64,000 bases of DNA from G965237725 sp965237725 (GCA_965237725.1 OZ250151.1:1736001-1800000); one strand, 5' to 3'; shown: positions 52,805-62,216, counted from the stretch's first letter. The notes: generated by a model from the letters alone, not told the origin. A program made the numbers and translations.

Positions 52805-53533
52805 CTATTTCCTAGCGCGCTGCAAATCAGACCGAAGCCCCAGCAACTGTGGAATTAACACCAAACATTTTTTTGCCAGAGACGGCATTCCTAGTCCTGA
52901 GGTACCGCCTGTTCGTTTTCGAAACCCAATTTCCACCCAATTAATGTGATTGCGGTTATGCAAATCCAGGGCAACAAAAAGGTTTGTTAAATCAGCTTGC
53001 TTCGGAATACTATCAAGGGTGGTTTGTAATTTCCTGGTTTGAATGAGCCGGTAGGGTACGTTGGCATCCGGGATGTATACGCCCGAACATATTTTGATCA
53101 CAACAGCGAGCAAACGTGAAATAAATATTCGAATCACACTGTCTTCTCGATTACAGCGAGTTCCAAATATCGCAATATTGTTATTTCTCTGCCGCCATAA
53201 TTTTTCGAAATATCGAGGGTCACACTGACCATCAGAATCGATTTGAAAAACATATTGGAATTTCCTATCGATGGCCATCTGGTAACCGACGATGCAGGTT
53301 TGTCCATGTCCTGTGTTTGACTTGTCATGGAATGTAACTTCGTCATTCGACTGCGCCAGTTTGCTGATGATTTCCAGGGAAGGGTCTGTGGAGCCATCAT
53401 TGATCAAACACAGCTCAAATCCAATGTTCAATACCCGAAATTGCGCCAACCATTCACTAACAACATTGTTTAAAGAGGCCGCTTCATTGAAAACTGGCAG
53501 GATCACAAGTAGTGCAGGTTTGGGGTTATTCAA
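52805..53533 (-). CDS. Family 2 glycosyltransferase (polyprenyl-phosphate sugar transferase type)
   Basis: A 242-residue GT2 (GT-A fold). LLVILPVFNEAASLNNVV and INDGSTDPSLE carry the nucleotide-sugar motif; FQIDSDGQCDP is the DxD-type metal site. It should transfer a sugar from a nucleotide donor to a polyprenyl phosphate, as DPM1-like enzymes do. GT-C neighbours would then use that lipid-linked sugar. It overlaps the following gene by ATGA. Confidence 0.85.
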   Translation of the reverse strand: MNNPKPALLVILPVFNEAASLNNVVSEWLAQFRVLNIGFELCLINDGSTDPSLEIISKLAQSNDEVTFHDKSNTGHGQTCIVGYQMAIDRKFQYVFQIDSDGQCDPRYFEKLWRQRNNNIAIFGTRCNREDSVIRIFISRLLAVVIKICSGVYIPDANVPYRLIQTRKLQTTLDSIPKQADLTNLFVALDLHNRNHINWVEIGFRKRTGGTSGLGMPSLAKKCLVLIPQLLGLRSDLQRARK

Positions 53534-55128
53534 TTTAATTTTGGCGCCTGATTTGTAATTATTATTAGTGAATTTTGTTCCGTTATGTGTTCAACCAATT
53601 TGTTGTGCGGAAATCGCCGTTGCAACTCAGATATTGGCGTGCCAGAAATTATATAGCCTATTTCATTGTCAAGGAATTCAACGGGTCCTTGTTCTCGCCA
53701 TTCCTGATCAGTTTCAAATCTAAAATTATTTGGGTACAATGCTCCGCCTTTGAAAGGTCCATGCTCGTACAAATATCGAATAACAGGAATGTCATATCTC
53801 GTCACAAAAATTTTTCCTGGGGGTTTCTTGATTATTTGATATTGATCTATTTGTTTACTCAAATCAGTCCAGGGAGAGCTGCTCGACTGGGAGTAGGTCA
53901 TAGCTTGAATGGTATTAGCGCCACAAAACACAAGTCCAGCGATTACAGCGATGATTCGAATTTTTTGGTTGTAGTATTTTGATCGTTCTGGATACGCCCG
54001 TTCATAAGCCTGCCAAATCATCCTCACTTCACCAAGCAATGCAATAACCCCGATCATAGAGACTGCCAATAAATAGGCATTCCACCTTGTATCAATATCC
54101 CAGGGGTATACGCCAACAAATGATGCAAAAATCGTAATTACCTGAACTGTCAAAACGAATATAAAAAGCCAGGAATTGGTATAACCAAATCTCAAATCAG
54201 CGTGTCTAGCTAATAAGAGTCGGTACACAGGCCCCTGGACAAATAGATAATAAAAAATCGACAGTGAAATGGGTAATGCTGTAACCGAAAAAATATTTTT
54301 GGCTATTAATGCCACCATATTTTCATTGCTCGCCAACACAGAGGCTTGGGTGTAGTCTGGAACTGAAATACGAAAATAGTTGGTGTTGGTCATTTCTGGC
54401 CAAATTTGGCTTCGCAGCACATACCAAAAAATAATCCCACCAACGATAAAAATTGGCGCAGAAAAAATTGCCAGGTTTTTACCATATTTTACTATTTCAC
54501 CCTTAGTACTTTTTGGTACGCCATACAGCAATGTGCAAAATATGGCCGAAATAGTAAAAACATAACTATAACGTGCTGTCATAAAAAATGCGCATAGGGT
54601 GCCTAAGAGCAGGAACCAGGCTCGTGAATTTGCTTTAATTGTGTAGGCAAGAAAAACTACGGCACATGCGACACCCGCCATCTCCATGGCATAGGCTCGA
54701 TTCTCCATGCCAAAATATAGAACACCAGGGTATGCGAGGGGTAGTGAAAGACCCACTATTGTCATTAGCCAGGATTTGGAAATTTTCCAGCAAAGGGCTC
54801 CCATGCAAAGCTGTAAAATTAAAAAAAACAAAAACGGCAAACTGCGAACCCACTCAATATTCGTGCCCCATTTAGTCCATAGATGTTGCAGCGTGGAAAA
54901 CCCACCTGGATCAAGATTCTGTTCTCGGTTAAATTTTAGAACTGCCACGATTCCCTGGGGTACCGCCCCTGGCTCCGCATAATGACTTAGACCCTGGGAT
55001 ATCCAAAATTGTGCGGTTTCATCCCACCATAATCCAAGATAACCAAGATTATGCTGGGCATACATCCACACCCCATAAAAAGTAAGAAATAATGCAACTA
55101 TTGAAAAGAACTTTTCGAATCTATCCAT
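53530..55128 (-). CDS. Polytopic GT39/PMT-like (GT-C) glycosyltransferase
   Basis: A 532-residue membrane protein with about 11 predicted helices. The first loop has the acidic pair LGYLGLWWDETAQFWISQGLS, as in GT-C enzymes where Asp-Glu bind the lipid-linked donor. Helices such as FLFFLILQLCMGALCW and LAIFSAPIFIVGGIIFWYVL follow, with a periplasmic tail ending FLDNEIGYIISGTPISELQRR. First gene of the operon; the acceptor is unknown. The GT2 gene overlaps its stop by 4 bp. Confidence 0.68.
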   Translation of the reverse strand: MDRFEKFFSIVALFLTFYGVWMYAQHNLGYLGLWWDETAQFWISQGLSHYAEPGAVPQGIVAVLKFNREQNLDPGGFSTLQHLWTKWGTNIEWVRSLPFLFFLILQLCMGALCWKISKSWLMTIVGLSLPLAYPGVLYFGMENRAYAMEMAGVACAVVFLAYTIKANSRAWFLLLGTLCAFFMTARYSYVFTISAIFCTLLYGVPKSTKGEIVKYGKNLAIFSAPIFIVGGIIFWYVLRSQIWPEMTNTNYFRISVPDYTQASVLASNENMVALIAKNIFSVTALPISLSIFYYLFVQGPVYRLLLARHADLRFGYTNSWLFIFVLTVQVITIFASFVGVYPWDIDTRWNAYLLAVSMIGVIALLGEVRMIWQAYERAYPERSKYYNQKIRIIAVIAGLVFCGANTIQAMTYSQSSSSPWTDLSKQIDQYQIIKKPPGKIFVTRYDIPVIRYLYEHGPFKGGALYPNNFRFETDQEWREQGPVEFLDNEIGYIISGTPISELQRRFPHNKLVEHITEQNSLIIITNQAPKLN

Positions 55129-55441
55129 TCTTCAGGTTTTAAATTCTGGGTTGGGTTTGAGGAATGTGAAAATGCATGGTCGAAGCACAATTAATTTTCG
55201 CAACCTGTTAGGTTTCAGAACCAATTAGTGTTAACGAGCAGAGCGGGATATTCCCATGACTTTAACAATTTTATTAAAAAATATTTCAATTTCGGACTTT
55301 TAGCACATCCAATTTGCAAATTATGGTTTAAATTTCAACCAACCAATACCTTTTGTAAATATCCGTTTCGTTAGCTGCGATGGTATTGAATTCGAGTTTG
55401 TTACAAAATTTTTTTAGCAAGGAACTATAAGGAGTATAACT
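55129..55441. other. AT-rich intergenic region before comEA
   Basis: This 313-bp gap divides the minus-strand glycosyltransferase operon from comEA. It is AT-rich. The only clear element is the GGAG ribosome site at 55430-55433 for comEA. No open frame or RNA is recognised. Confidence 0.5.
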
Positions 55442-55819
55442 ATGGACACAATTCACCAAAAAACACAGCATGGTCTAAAGGCGTTTCAATTGATTCAATT
55501 TACCTTGTTGGCAATTACCATCACACTATTCTCATCTACAGCGATGGCCGAAAAAGTGAATCTCAACCAGGCCAATGCAGAAACCCTGCAGTACATTCCG
55601 GGAATTGGGCCAGGAAAGTCTGCTGATATCATTACACTTCGCGACCAAACTGGGGGATTCAAAAATATTGATGAATTACTCGATGTGCCCGGCATTGGCG
55701 AGAAAACCCTTGAAGACATTAAGAAATATGGAACCCTGGAAGGTGGTGTATCTGAACTCACCGAGGAAATGCAGGAAAATCCGCCGGGCAAAAGTGCATC
55801 AACTTCAGATTCAGGTTAG
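55442..55819 (+). CDS. ComEA-like helix-hairpin-helix DNA-binding protein, exported
   Basis: A 125-residue protein. The hydrophobic signal FTLLAITITLFSSTAMA is followed by the ComEA-type double helix-hairpin-helix: LNQANAETLQYIPGIGPGKSADII and IDELLDVPGIGEKTLEDIKKY. In competence systems this periplasmic protein binds incoming DNA. An AAGGAG ribosome site precedes the ATG by 8 bp. No other competence genes are adjacent. The last codons run into tandem 15-bp repeats at the stop. Confidence 0.85.
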   Translation: MDTIHQKTQHGLKAFQLIQFTLLAITITLFSSTAMAEKVNLNQANAETLQYIPGIGPGKSADIITLRDQTGGFKNIDELLDVPGIGEKTLEDIKKYGTLEGGVSELTEEMQENPPGKSASTSDSG

Positions 55820-55939
55820 ATGCAGGCAGGTTAGATGGAGGCGGTGAAATGGAGGCAGGCGTGGTAGAGGAAAACGGCTAATCTGAAATTTAGAAATTCT
55901 AGTGAAGGGGCCAGTCAAGGGGCCAGCGAAGGAGGCCAG
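55812..55939 (+). repeat. Purine-rich tandem repeats after comEA
   Basis: CAGGTTAGATGCAGG is followed directly by CAGGTTAGATGGAGG and a third, imperfect unit ending ATGGAGG (55812-55855). The first unit contains the comEA stop. A second set of 12-bp units (GAAGGGGCCAGT, CAAGGGGCCAGC, GAAGGAGGCCAG) spans 55904-55939. No frame links the copies. Confidence 0.6.
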
Positions 55940-56036
55940 GTTTGCAGGAAACTATAAAAAATTTTACAGGGGAACAGAGCATTACTAATGATGGTTATTC
56001 ATCAGGATTTTGTTCCTACAATGGTTTCCTGCAAAC
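55940..56036. repeat. Perfect 13-bp inverted repeat with nested inner stem
   Basis: GTTTGCAGGAAAC (55940-55952) and GTTTCCTGCAAAC (56024-56036) are exact complements. Inside lies a second pair, GGAACA (55971-55976) with TGTTCC (56011-56016). The whole could fold as a two-tier hairpin in a transcript from either strand. It lies in the gap between comEA and metA. It could be an RNA element, a terminator for both genes or a decayed element; ends have no U-tract. Confidence 0.5.
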
Positions 56037-56067
56037 TGCGGTGTTTTATATTCGAAACAACCTCTGT

Positions 56068-57141
56068 CTATAAGGACAGATGTTTTAGTGGACTAGCTGG
56101 ATCCACGCCGTCCATAAATACTTTACCTCGTTCCTTGTGAGCCACCTGATAAACCAGCCCCAGCCAGTTGTTTACAATGGCCTTCCCCGTATCGGTCCAG
56201 GTAACGTCTACCAGTTTGGTTAATTCTTCTTCAGGAAAGGGACGCAGATTTTCGAAATTACCAGCGCAGGCAATAGCATCAGCCTTATACTGATCAACCA
56301 GAATTTTCGCTTGATCTAAAAAATAGTTCTCTGGAATATATGGAAACTCTGTGTGAACCCCACTAATAAAGCGAGTGACTTCGCGCTTGAATTCTTTTAG
56401 GAGGCTAACCGCGTCGTATTCCGGGTGACCCTGAAAGAACACAAATCTTAAGCCGTCTGGGCTGACCCCCAAATGCAAATCGGATTGTTTACTTTGTGCC
56501 AGGACCACAAGACCCGCCTGTCTAAACTGCTCTGAATTCACCTCATAAACATGGGAATGGGGTGCGTCAAACCTGCTGTCTATATTGGCAATGAGTGGAT
56601 GTATCTCCGAGGTGATTCTGTTTGAATAGACTCCCCATCTTTTACGTGGAAGTGGGTAGCGTTCAATACCCCACAATTGCTGGACGATGGCATGGGTTGC
56701 AAGACACGAACACATTACCGAACATACATTGTCTTTTGCCCAATCCACGACTTGCTCTAGTGGTTGCCAAAATGGCTCTTCGGTAATTTCTGTTTTAACC
56801 GGATTGGCACCAGACAATATTAGCGCGTCCAAGCCCAATTTTTTAAGTTCGTCGAAGTTTGTGTAGTATTTTTCGATGTGAGCCTGAGCTTTGGCATCAC
56901 GGGGTATTTCAGGGAAAGAAAATAAATGCACATAAAACTGCGCAATCCGATTACAGGACCCAACCAATCTTAAGAATTGTCTTTCAGTGGCCTCGAGTGC
57001 TGCATCGGGCATCATATTCAAAAAACCGATATGCAGCTCTCGAATATCCTGACCCTGAGCTCTATGGGGTTGCAGGACTTCCTGCCCTTCCTGTCTGAGC
57101 CGGGTAAAGCTGGGTAAGTCTGTATTTGCTACCAGAGGCAT
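56068..57141 (-). CDS. metA: Homoserine O-succinyltransferase (MetA family)
   Basis: A 357-residue enzyme that activates homoserine in methionine synthesis. It has the MetA layout: IRELHIGFLNMMPDAALEATERQFLRL, LDALILSGANPVKTEIT and the catalytic Cys146 in SVMCSCLATHAIVQQLWGI. GVYSNRI and HSHVYEV follow. It is about 45 residues longer than E. coli MetA. Sequence alone does not fix succinyl versus acetyl specificity. An ATPase of unknown function lies 53 bp upstream. Confidence 0.88.
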   Translation of the reverse strand: MPLVANTDLPSFTRLRQEGQEVLQPHRAQGQDIRELHIGFLNMMPDAALEATERQFLRLVGSCNRIAQFYVHLFSFPEIPRDAKAQAHIEKYYTNFDELKKLGLDALILSGANPVKTEITEEPFWQPLEQVVDWAKDNVCSVMCSCLATHAIVQQLWGIERYPLPRKRWGVYSNRITSEIHPLIANIDSRFDAPHSHVYEVNSEQFRQAGLVVLAQSKQSDLHLGVSPDGLRFVFFQGHPEYDAVSLLKEFKREVTRFISGVHTEFPYIPENYFLDQAKILVDQYKADAIACAGNFENLRPFPEEELTKLVDVTWTDTGKAIVNNWLGLVYQVAHKERGKVFMDGVDPASPLKHLSL

Positions 57142-57194
57142 TGTTTTTTTTCCGAATTATAACTAGATCAAAACTTTAACTATAACCGTAGAAG

Positions 57195-58040
57195 TTAACC
57201 GGTCAGCGCCATACTGTCACAAACCAAATCAATAATATCCGCTTCGTCTCGCAACTGGTATATTTTCCCAGGATCGACAACATGACCATATTGCTCGGTT
57301 AGTCTTTCATACTGAGGTTTGCGATGATTGAGTAATTTTGGAAAAACCCATTGCACAAATTCATCTGGCACAATTTCATTGGAAGACTTCAGGTTATTCT
57401 CTTCCAGATATCTGGCCAGGTGTTGGTCGAGAAACTTTTCTTCATAAAACAGTGGTTTCGGATTTTTCTTTGCCCGTTCAATTAATGTTTTTTCCATTTC
57501 ATCTCCCGCCTGCAAATACAGCACAACTGTATGAGTTGAAAGATAATTCCAGCACTCTTCATCGCTCAGACTACATATGCTACCGCCAGCGTCATTAATA
57601 AAGTGCGGGTAGTTATAGATATTCCGGGATTTTTCCATAAATTGTTCTACATCACCCATGGCACTTACTTCAGAGGCCCGAAATAAAAGTTGCCTGCGCT
57701 TGAACTCATCCACGGTCAGTCCGCCCAATTCCGGATTACCAATTTTTCCGAGAAAACATGAGATGGGGTGCAAGTGGTCGATAGCAATGTTATTTCGAAT
57801 ATAGATTGAATCGCTTCGCAACAAATTCGCAATGAATTCATTCTCCATGGCTCTGGACTTAATCTCATCCAGCATGGGTTCATCCATATACTTGGTGCCG
57901 ATCCGATAGTCACCCGAGTAATGAAACCAGGATTTCATTGGCAGTTTCGCGGATAAATTGGATTTGCCCACACCGGACATTCCCAGCAGGGTAATTGCCT
58001 TGTTGGGCCACTGTCGAAACTGATCAGCGGTCATTTTCAT
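57195..58040 (-). CDS. P-loop ATPase of unknown function
   Basis: A 281-residue protein with Walker A TLLGMSGVGKSNLSAKLP (about 17-34). Later segments include WFHYSGDYRIGTKYM, NDAGGSICSLSDEECW and a segment VLYLQAGDEMEKTL that could be its Walker B strand. The family is recognisable as a conserved proteobacterial ATPase but has no known role to me. It lies between metA and uppP on the same strand; a tie to methionine or cell-wall metabolism is unproven. Confidence 0.7.
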   Translation of the reverse strand: MKMTADQFRQWPNKAITLLGMSGVGKSNLSAKLPMKSWFHYSGDYRIGTKYMDEPMLDEIKSRAMENEFIANLLRSDSIYIRNNIAIDHLHPISCFLGKIGNPELGGLTVDEFKRRQLLFRASEVSAMGDVEQFMEKSRNIYNYPHFINDAGGSICSLSDEECWNYLSTHTVVLYLQAGDEMEKTLIERAKKNPKPLFYEEKFLDQHLARYLEENNLKSSNEIVPDEFVQWVFPKLLNHRKPQYERLTEQYGHVVDPGKIYQLRDEADIIDLVCDSMALTG

Positions 58041-58073
58041 CGCCTGAATCCGAATATTATAAAGGTCGCGATT

Positions 58074-58871
58074 TTACAGGAAGACCGCGAACAAAATCAC
58101 GCCAAGTATCATTCGATAGATTACGAAGACTAGCAGACTGTGCCTTGCCAAATAGCGTAGAAAATAATGGATGCACAGTATTGCAACCAAAGTAGAGACT
58201 GCGGTTGCGAAAAACAATATATTCCACTGCACAGGTGCGCCTTGAACAATTAATCCCCGACCCTGCCAGACCCCAGCGAGAATGATTACCGGAATGGCCA
58301 TGAGGAAAGAATATCGTGCAGCCGCTTCGCGGGTAAATCCCATAGCAAGCCCAGCGGAGATCGTCACCCCAGATCTCGAGGTCCCTGGAATCAGCGCCAG
58401 CACCTGGGCAGCGCCAATAAACAAAACGTCTTTCCAGGTTATGGATTCTATTTTTCTTTGTTTTGTACCGCTCTTGTCAGCATACCCCAGGATAATTCCA
58501 AAGACGATTGTAGCCGTAGCGATTGCCAGAGGGTCGCGCAAATTATCAATGATAAATTGCTCGAACAAATATCCCGCAACACCAACCAGCACAGCAGCAA
58601 ATGCAATGGCCCATGCCAGCTTGCTATGCACGGTAACCGGCCCCCCTGCCAATGAGCGTAGCCAGTCAGCAATAATCAGGGTAATATCTTTGTGAAAATA
58701 GATTAAAACTGCAATCAATGTACCAACATGGACAGCAACATCGAATGCCAGCCCCTGATCCTGCCAGCCAAAAATTGATGGCATCAATGCAAGATGCCCG
58801 GAACTGGATATGGGTAAAAATTCGGTAATGCCCTGAATCACCGATAGCCAGAATGCCTGAATGAAATCCAC
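58074..58871 (-). CDS. uppP: Undecaprenyl-diphosphatase UppP (BacA)
   Basis: A 265-residue membrane phosphatase. Active-site motifs are GITEFLPISSSGHLAL near residue 14 and IPGTSRSGVTISAGLAMG near 163; both are complete. Seven to eight transmembrane segments follow. It recycles the lipid carrier of peptidoglycan and confers bacitracin resistance. The start is GTG at 58871, overlapping the stop of the methyltransferase gene by one base. Confidence 0.95.
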   Translation of the reverse strand: MDFIQAFWLSVIQGITEFLPISSSGHLALMPSIFGWQDQGLAFDVAVHVGTLIAVLIYFHKDITLIIADWLRSLAGGPVTVHSKLAWAIAFAAVLVGVAGYLFEQFIIDNLRDPLAIATATIVFGIILGYADKSGTKQRKIESITWKDVLFIGAAQVLALIPGTSRSGVTISAGLAMGFTREAAARYSFLMAIPVIILAGVWQGRGLIVQGAPVQWNILFFATAVSTLVAILCIHYFLRYLARHSLLVFVIYRMILGVILFAVFL

Positions 58872-60049
58872 TATAGTCTTCCCATATGATTTTGCATATT
58901 AAATCCTGTCAACGATAACGAATAACTTTTTCCCAATGCCATTACTTTAAAAATTTCCCCCATTTCGTGTGGCAATGTTAGATTTTTAACTTCCTGGGAC
59001 AATTCAATTCCGCGCCTTGAAGTTGCCGCATTCTTTTGTTCAAGCTCAAGACTCTCAAGTAATCCCAGAGAAAGCAAAAAAGCACCCTGATTACAATAAC
59101 CTAAAATATCCATGCCCGCCTCGCTTCCGGCCTGTGCAATGCCGCTAAAATTAACATGGGCGGTAATATCCTGAATCCCTGGATAAAAGAAAGGATCGTG
59201 GTGGGCCGTATGCTGGTAATGACACATTATAGTTCCCTGGGTCCTGTCCCAATGGTAAAACTCAGGAGCTGGAAAACCATAGTCTATTAAAATTGCAACG
59301 CCCTGGTTCAATTTATCACCCACGGTTCTGGTCCACGCTTCCGCGTAATTGCCAATTTCGCTTTGGTAACCCCTGGGAAGCGAGTCTAGCGCCACCCGTT
59401 TTCCCAGTTGATGTGCAATATTAATCGATCCGTTCTTCCAGGTTAGCTTATGGTCTTCTATCCCCACGCCGATTTCATAAACCTGCGTGGCATGGTTAAC
59501 ATGGAATCGCATTACTGGCATGGCATCGAGAACTTCATTGGCAATAATAATTCCGGTTATGCCTTGTTCCGGGAGAGCATCTACCCAGTAAACTTTCTCA
59601 ATAATTTCAGGAAGGCAAGTTTCAAGTTTTTGCTTTTGTAGTTGTTTAAGATCTGGGCTGGTTTCAATAATCAAATATTGATCAGGCAAACTATTAACCG
59701 AATCCAGATAGGTCAAAATATCATGACTCATGTCCCCGGTTCCTGCACCAAATTCGACAATAGTTGTAGGCTGCTGTCCATGAAGATTACCAACAATTTC
59801 TGCGCATTGTTTTCCAATGCAACGCGCAAACAGGTCCCCTAATAGTGGAGCGGTGATAAAGTCACCATCGCGTCCAAACTTTGTTGCACCGGCACTGTAG
59901 TATCCCAGCTTAGGCGCATACAACGCCAAATCCATAAAGCTTTCAAATCCTAACCAGCCACCCTGGTTTTCGATTTCATCACCAATTAATGCAGATAATC
60001 TGGCGGAATGTTCAATTTGTACCTGGTCAGGTTGGTTGGGAACAACCAT
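58871..60049 (-). CDS. MidA/NDUFAF7-family (DUF185) SAM methyltransferase
   Basis: A 392-residue protein. MDLALYAPKLGYYSAGATKFGRDGDFITAP and the SAM-binding IVEFGAGTGDMSHDIL match MidA. The eukaryotic relative methylates a complex I arginine; the bacterial substrate is not known. It ends inside the uppP start, so the two are cotranslated. Divergent from the pteridine reductase gene. Confidence 0.82.
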   Translation of the reverse strand: MVVPNQPDQVQIEHSARLSALIGDEIENQGGWLGFESFMDLALYAPKLGYYSAGATKFGRDGDFITAPLLGDLFARCIGKQCAEIVGNLHGQQPTTIVEFGAGTGDMSHDILTYLDSVNSLPDQYLIIETSPDLKQLQKQKLETCLPEIIEKVYWVDALPEQGITGIIIANEVLDAMPVMRFHVNHATQVYEIGVGIEDHKLTWKNGSINIAHQLGKRVALDSLPRGYQSEIGNYAEAWTRTVGDKLNQGVAILIDYGFPAPEFYHWDRTQGTIMCHYQHTAHHDPFFYPGIQDITAHVNFSGIAQAGSEAGMDILGYCNQGAFLLSLGLLESLELEQKNAATSRRGIELSQEVKNLTLPHEMGEIFKVMALGKSYSLSLTGFNMQNHMGRL

Positions 60050-60211
60050 AGTGGTTATTATTTAGATTGATTTGCTACGCATTGTTGGTAATTTTTGGGA
60101 AACCGTTTTGTAGCTGTAGATGGATTGTCAACGAATCTTCAGACATCGAGAGTAACCTAGTACAATCTAGCGATCAATAAATTCAGATTTATAAATTTTG
60201 TATTGTACGAA

Positions 60212-60955
60212 ATGAATGACGATAGCGAAAAAGTGGTATTGGTAACCGGCGGTTCGAGACGAATTGGCCGGTGCACCGCTCAATTTTTACATCAGCGCGG
60301 CATGCGCGTCATTATTCACTACAATGCTAGCGCTTCAGATGCACAACATCTTCAATCCGAGCTATGTGAAATCCGGCCAGATTCAGCAACATTACTTCAG
60401 GGCGATCTGCAAGATATCGCCGGCGTAAAAATTCTGATTCGACAATGCGTTCATGAACTTGGTCGACTGGATGGGTTAGTTAATAATGCATCAAAATTTT
60501 TTCCTACGCCAATTGCATCCGCAAATGAAACCCATTGGGATGATTTAATCAACACCAATTTGAAAGCACCTTATTTCCTTGCCCAGGCAGCGGCGCCCTA
60601 CCTAAAAAAACACAACGGCGCCATTGTCAATATTACCGATATTTATGCTGACAGGCCGTTGCAAAATCATGCCATTTATTCTGCATCCAAAGCGGGATTA
60701 GTATCTCTTACAAAATCCCTTGCTCGTGAACTTGGACCGGAAATACGTGTCAATGCAGTGGCACCTGGGGCAATTCTCTGGCCTGAAAATGACAATGACG
60801 AAATTTCACATCAACGCATGATCTCCCGAACGCCGCTAAAAAGAGCGGGGGAGCCCATGGATATTGCAAAAACCATCTACTTTTTACTCTCCAGTTCAGA
60901 CTATATTACCGGCCAGGTTATTAACGTTGATGGTGGGCGCACAGTTACAGGATGA
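60212..60955 (+). CDS. Pteridine reductase (FolM-like SDR)
   Basis: A 247-residue SDR with the pteridine-reductase form of the motifs: cofactor site VLVTGGSRRIGRCTAQFL (RR instead of GIG), NNASKFFPTPI, the catalytic Tyr-x3-Lys in YSASKAGLVSLTKSLARELGP, and VAPGAILWPEND. It reduces dihydro- and biopterins, an alternative dihydrofolate reductase activity. TTG at 60203 and ATG at 60212 are both possible; the ATG is used here. dsbB follows 54 bp downstream. Confidence 0.9.
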   Translation: MNDDSEKVVLVTGGSRRIGRCTAQFLHQRGMRVIIHYNASASDAQHLQSELCEIRPDSATLLQGDLQDIAGVKILIRQCVHELGRLDGLVNNASKFFPTPIASANETHWDDLINTNLKAPYFLAQAAAPYLKKHNGAIVNITDIYADRPLQNHAIYSASKAGLVSLTKSLARELGPEIRVNAVAPGAILWPENDNDEISHQRMISRTPLKRAGEPMDIAKTIYFLLSSSDYITGQVINVDGGRTVTG

Positions 60956-61009
60956 TTGTGTTTCGATTATTATAACCATTATTTTTATAACCATTGATGT
61001 AATCTAATA

Positions 61010-61492
61010 ATGATTAACCGTTTGTTCGCTCTCATTGGGTTTTTGATATGTACGTCACTGATTGGTGCTGCACTTTATTTTCAGTATATGGATAATCTTG
61101 AGCCCTGCCCACTTTGCATATTCCAACGAGTGGCTTTTATTTTACTGGGGGTGATCTTTTTGGCTTACTTCTTACACAACCCCAGGGGTTTTGGCAGGCG
61201 AATATATGGCTTTGTTGGTCTGGTAGCCGGCGCTCTAGGCATTAGCATTGCCGGCCGACATGTATGGTTACAGAATTTGCCCGCTGATCAGGTTCCGGAA
61301 TGCGGTCCAGGTCTGGATTACATGCTCGATGTTTTTCCCATGGGAAAAGTCCTTGAAAAGGTTTTCAAGGGTTCCGGTGAATGCGCAGAAGTATCGTGGA
61401 CATTTTTGAGTATTTCCATGCCAGGCTGGAGTCTGATCTGGTTTGTAGTTTTGACCCTGATCACAATTAAACTGTTGTTCGGGAAAAAGTAA
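61010..61492 (+). CDS. dsbB: Disulfide bond formation protein DsbB
   Basis: A 160-residue membrane protein with four helices. The quinone-proximal pair is C33-P-L-C36 and the periplasmic pair is Cys98 (PECGPG) and Cys125 (SGECAE). It reoxidises DsbA and passes the electrons to ubiquinone. Starting at ATG 61010 with helix LFALIGFLICTSLIGAALYF. Confidence 0.96.
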   Translation: MINRLFALIGFLICTSLIGAALYFQYMDNLEPCPLCIFQRVAFILLGVIFLAYFLHNPRGFGRRIYGFVGLVAGALGISIAGRHVWLQNLPADQVPECGPGLDYMLDVFPMGKVLEKVFKGSGECAEVSWTFLSISMPGWSLIWFVVLTLITIKLLFGKK

Positions 61493-61516
61493 ACCCCAAG
61501 TAAAGATTGCCTGCCC

Positions 61517-62101
61517 ATGACTGCTTTCATCTCTTTGGTTAAAAAAATTCGCAAATGCACAATATGTGAATCTTCCCTGCCTCTGGGCGCGAACCCGGTA
61601 TTCCAGGCCGCACCTACCGCCAGAATATTGATTGCTGGTCAGGCCCCAGGGATACGGGTGCATGAGTCCGGAATACCGTTCAATGACCCAAGTGGCGATC
61701 GATTGCGTCAGTGGATGAATATCGACAAAGATACGTTTTACGACGAACAACAAGTTGCAATCGTCCCCATGGGATTTTGCTACCCGGGTACCGGTAAAAG
61801 CGGTGACCTTCCACCTCGCCCCGAATGTGCGCAGACCTGGCATCAATCCTTGCTTGCCGAATTATCCGAAATTTCTCTGATCCTGTGCATTGGGCAGTAC
61901 GCCCACCAGTATCATCTCGGCACCACGAAAAAAGCAACCCTGACCGAAACTGTTAAAAACTGGAAAAGCTATGGTCCTGGGATTATTCCACTTCCCCACC
62001 CAAGCCCAAGAAACAACATTTGGCTGAAGAAAAATCCATGGTTCGAAAAAGATGTCATTCCCGAATTGCAAAACTCGATAGAACAACTTCTTTCCGCTTA
62101 G
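61517..62101 (+). CDS. Uracil-DNA glycosylase superfamily protein
   Basis: A 194-residue protein with the UDG fold. KCTICESS resembles an iron-sulfur entry, with two further Cys in GFCYPG and RPECAQTW. Motif A is GQAPGIRVHESGIPFND, and motif B is LPHPSPRNN. The four-Cys layout fits UDG families that carry a [4Fe-4S] cluster. Target base is not known. It follows dsbB by 24 bp and is likely cotranscribed. Confidence 0.85.
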   Translation: MTAFISLVKKIRKCTICESSLPLGANPVFQAAPTARILIAGQAPGIRVHESGIPFNDPSGDRLRQWMNIDKDTFYDEQQVAIVPMGFCYPGTGKSGDLPPRPECAQTWHQSLLAELSEISLILCIGQYAHQYHLGTTKKATLTETVKNWKSYGPGIIPLPHPSPRNNIWLKKNPWFEKDVIPELQNSIEQLLSA

Positions 62102-62216
62102 ATTGAGTGGTTAACCAATTAACAACTCGGATTAGTTGCCAGCAATTCAACCAGAATTAAAATTCACATACCATTTATTGGTTTAGAATGCGGCAACAAT
62201 TTTTAATTCACCATCC

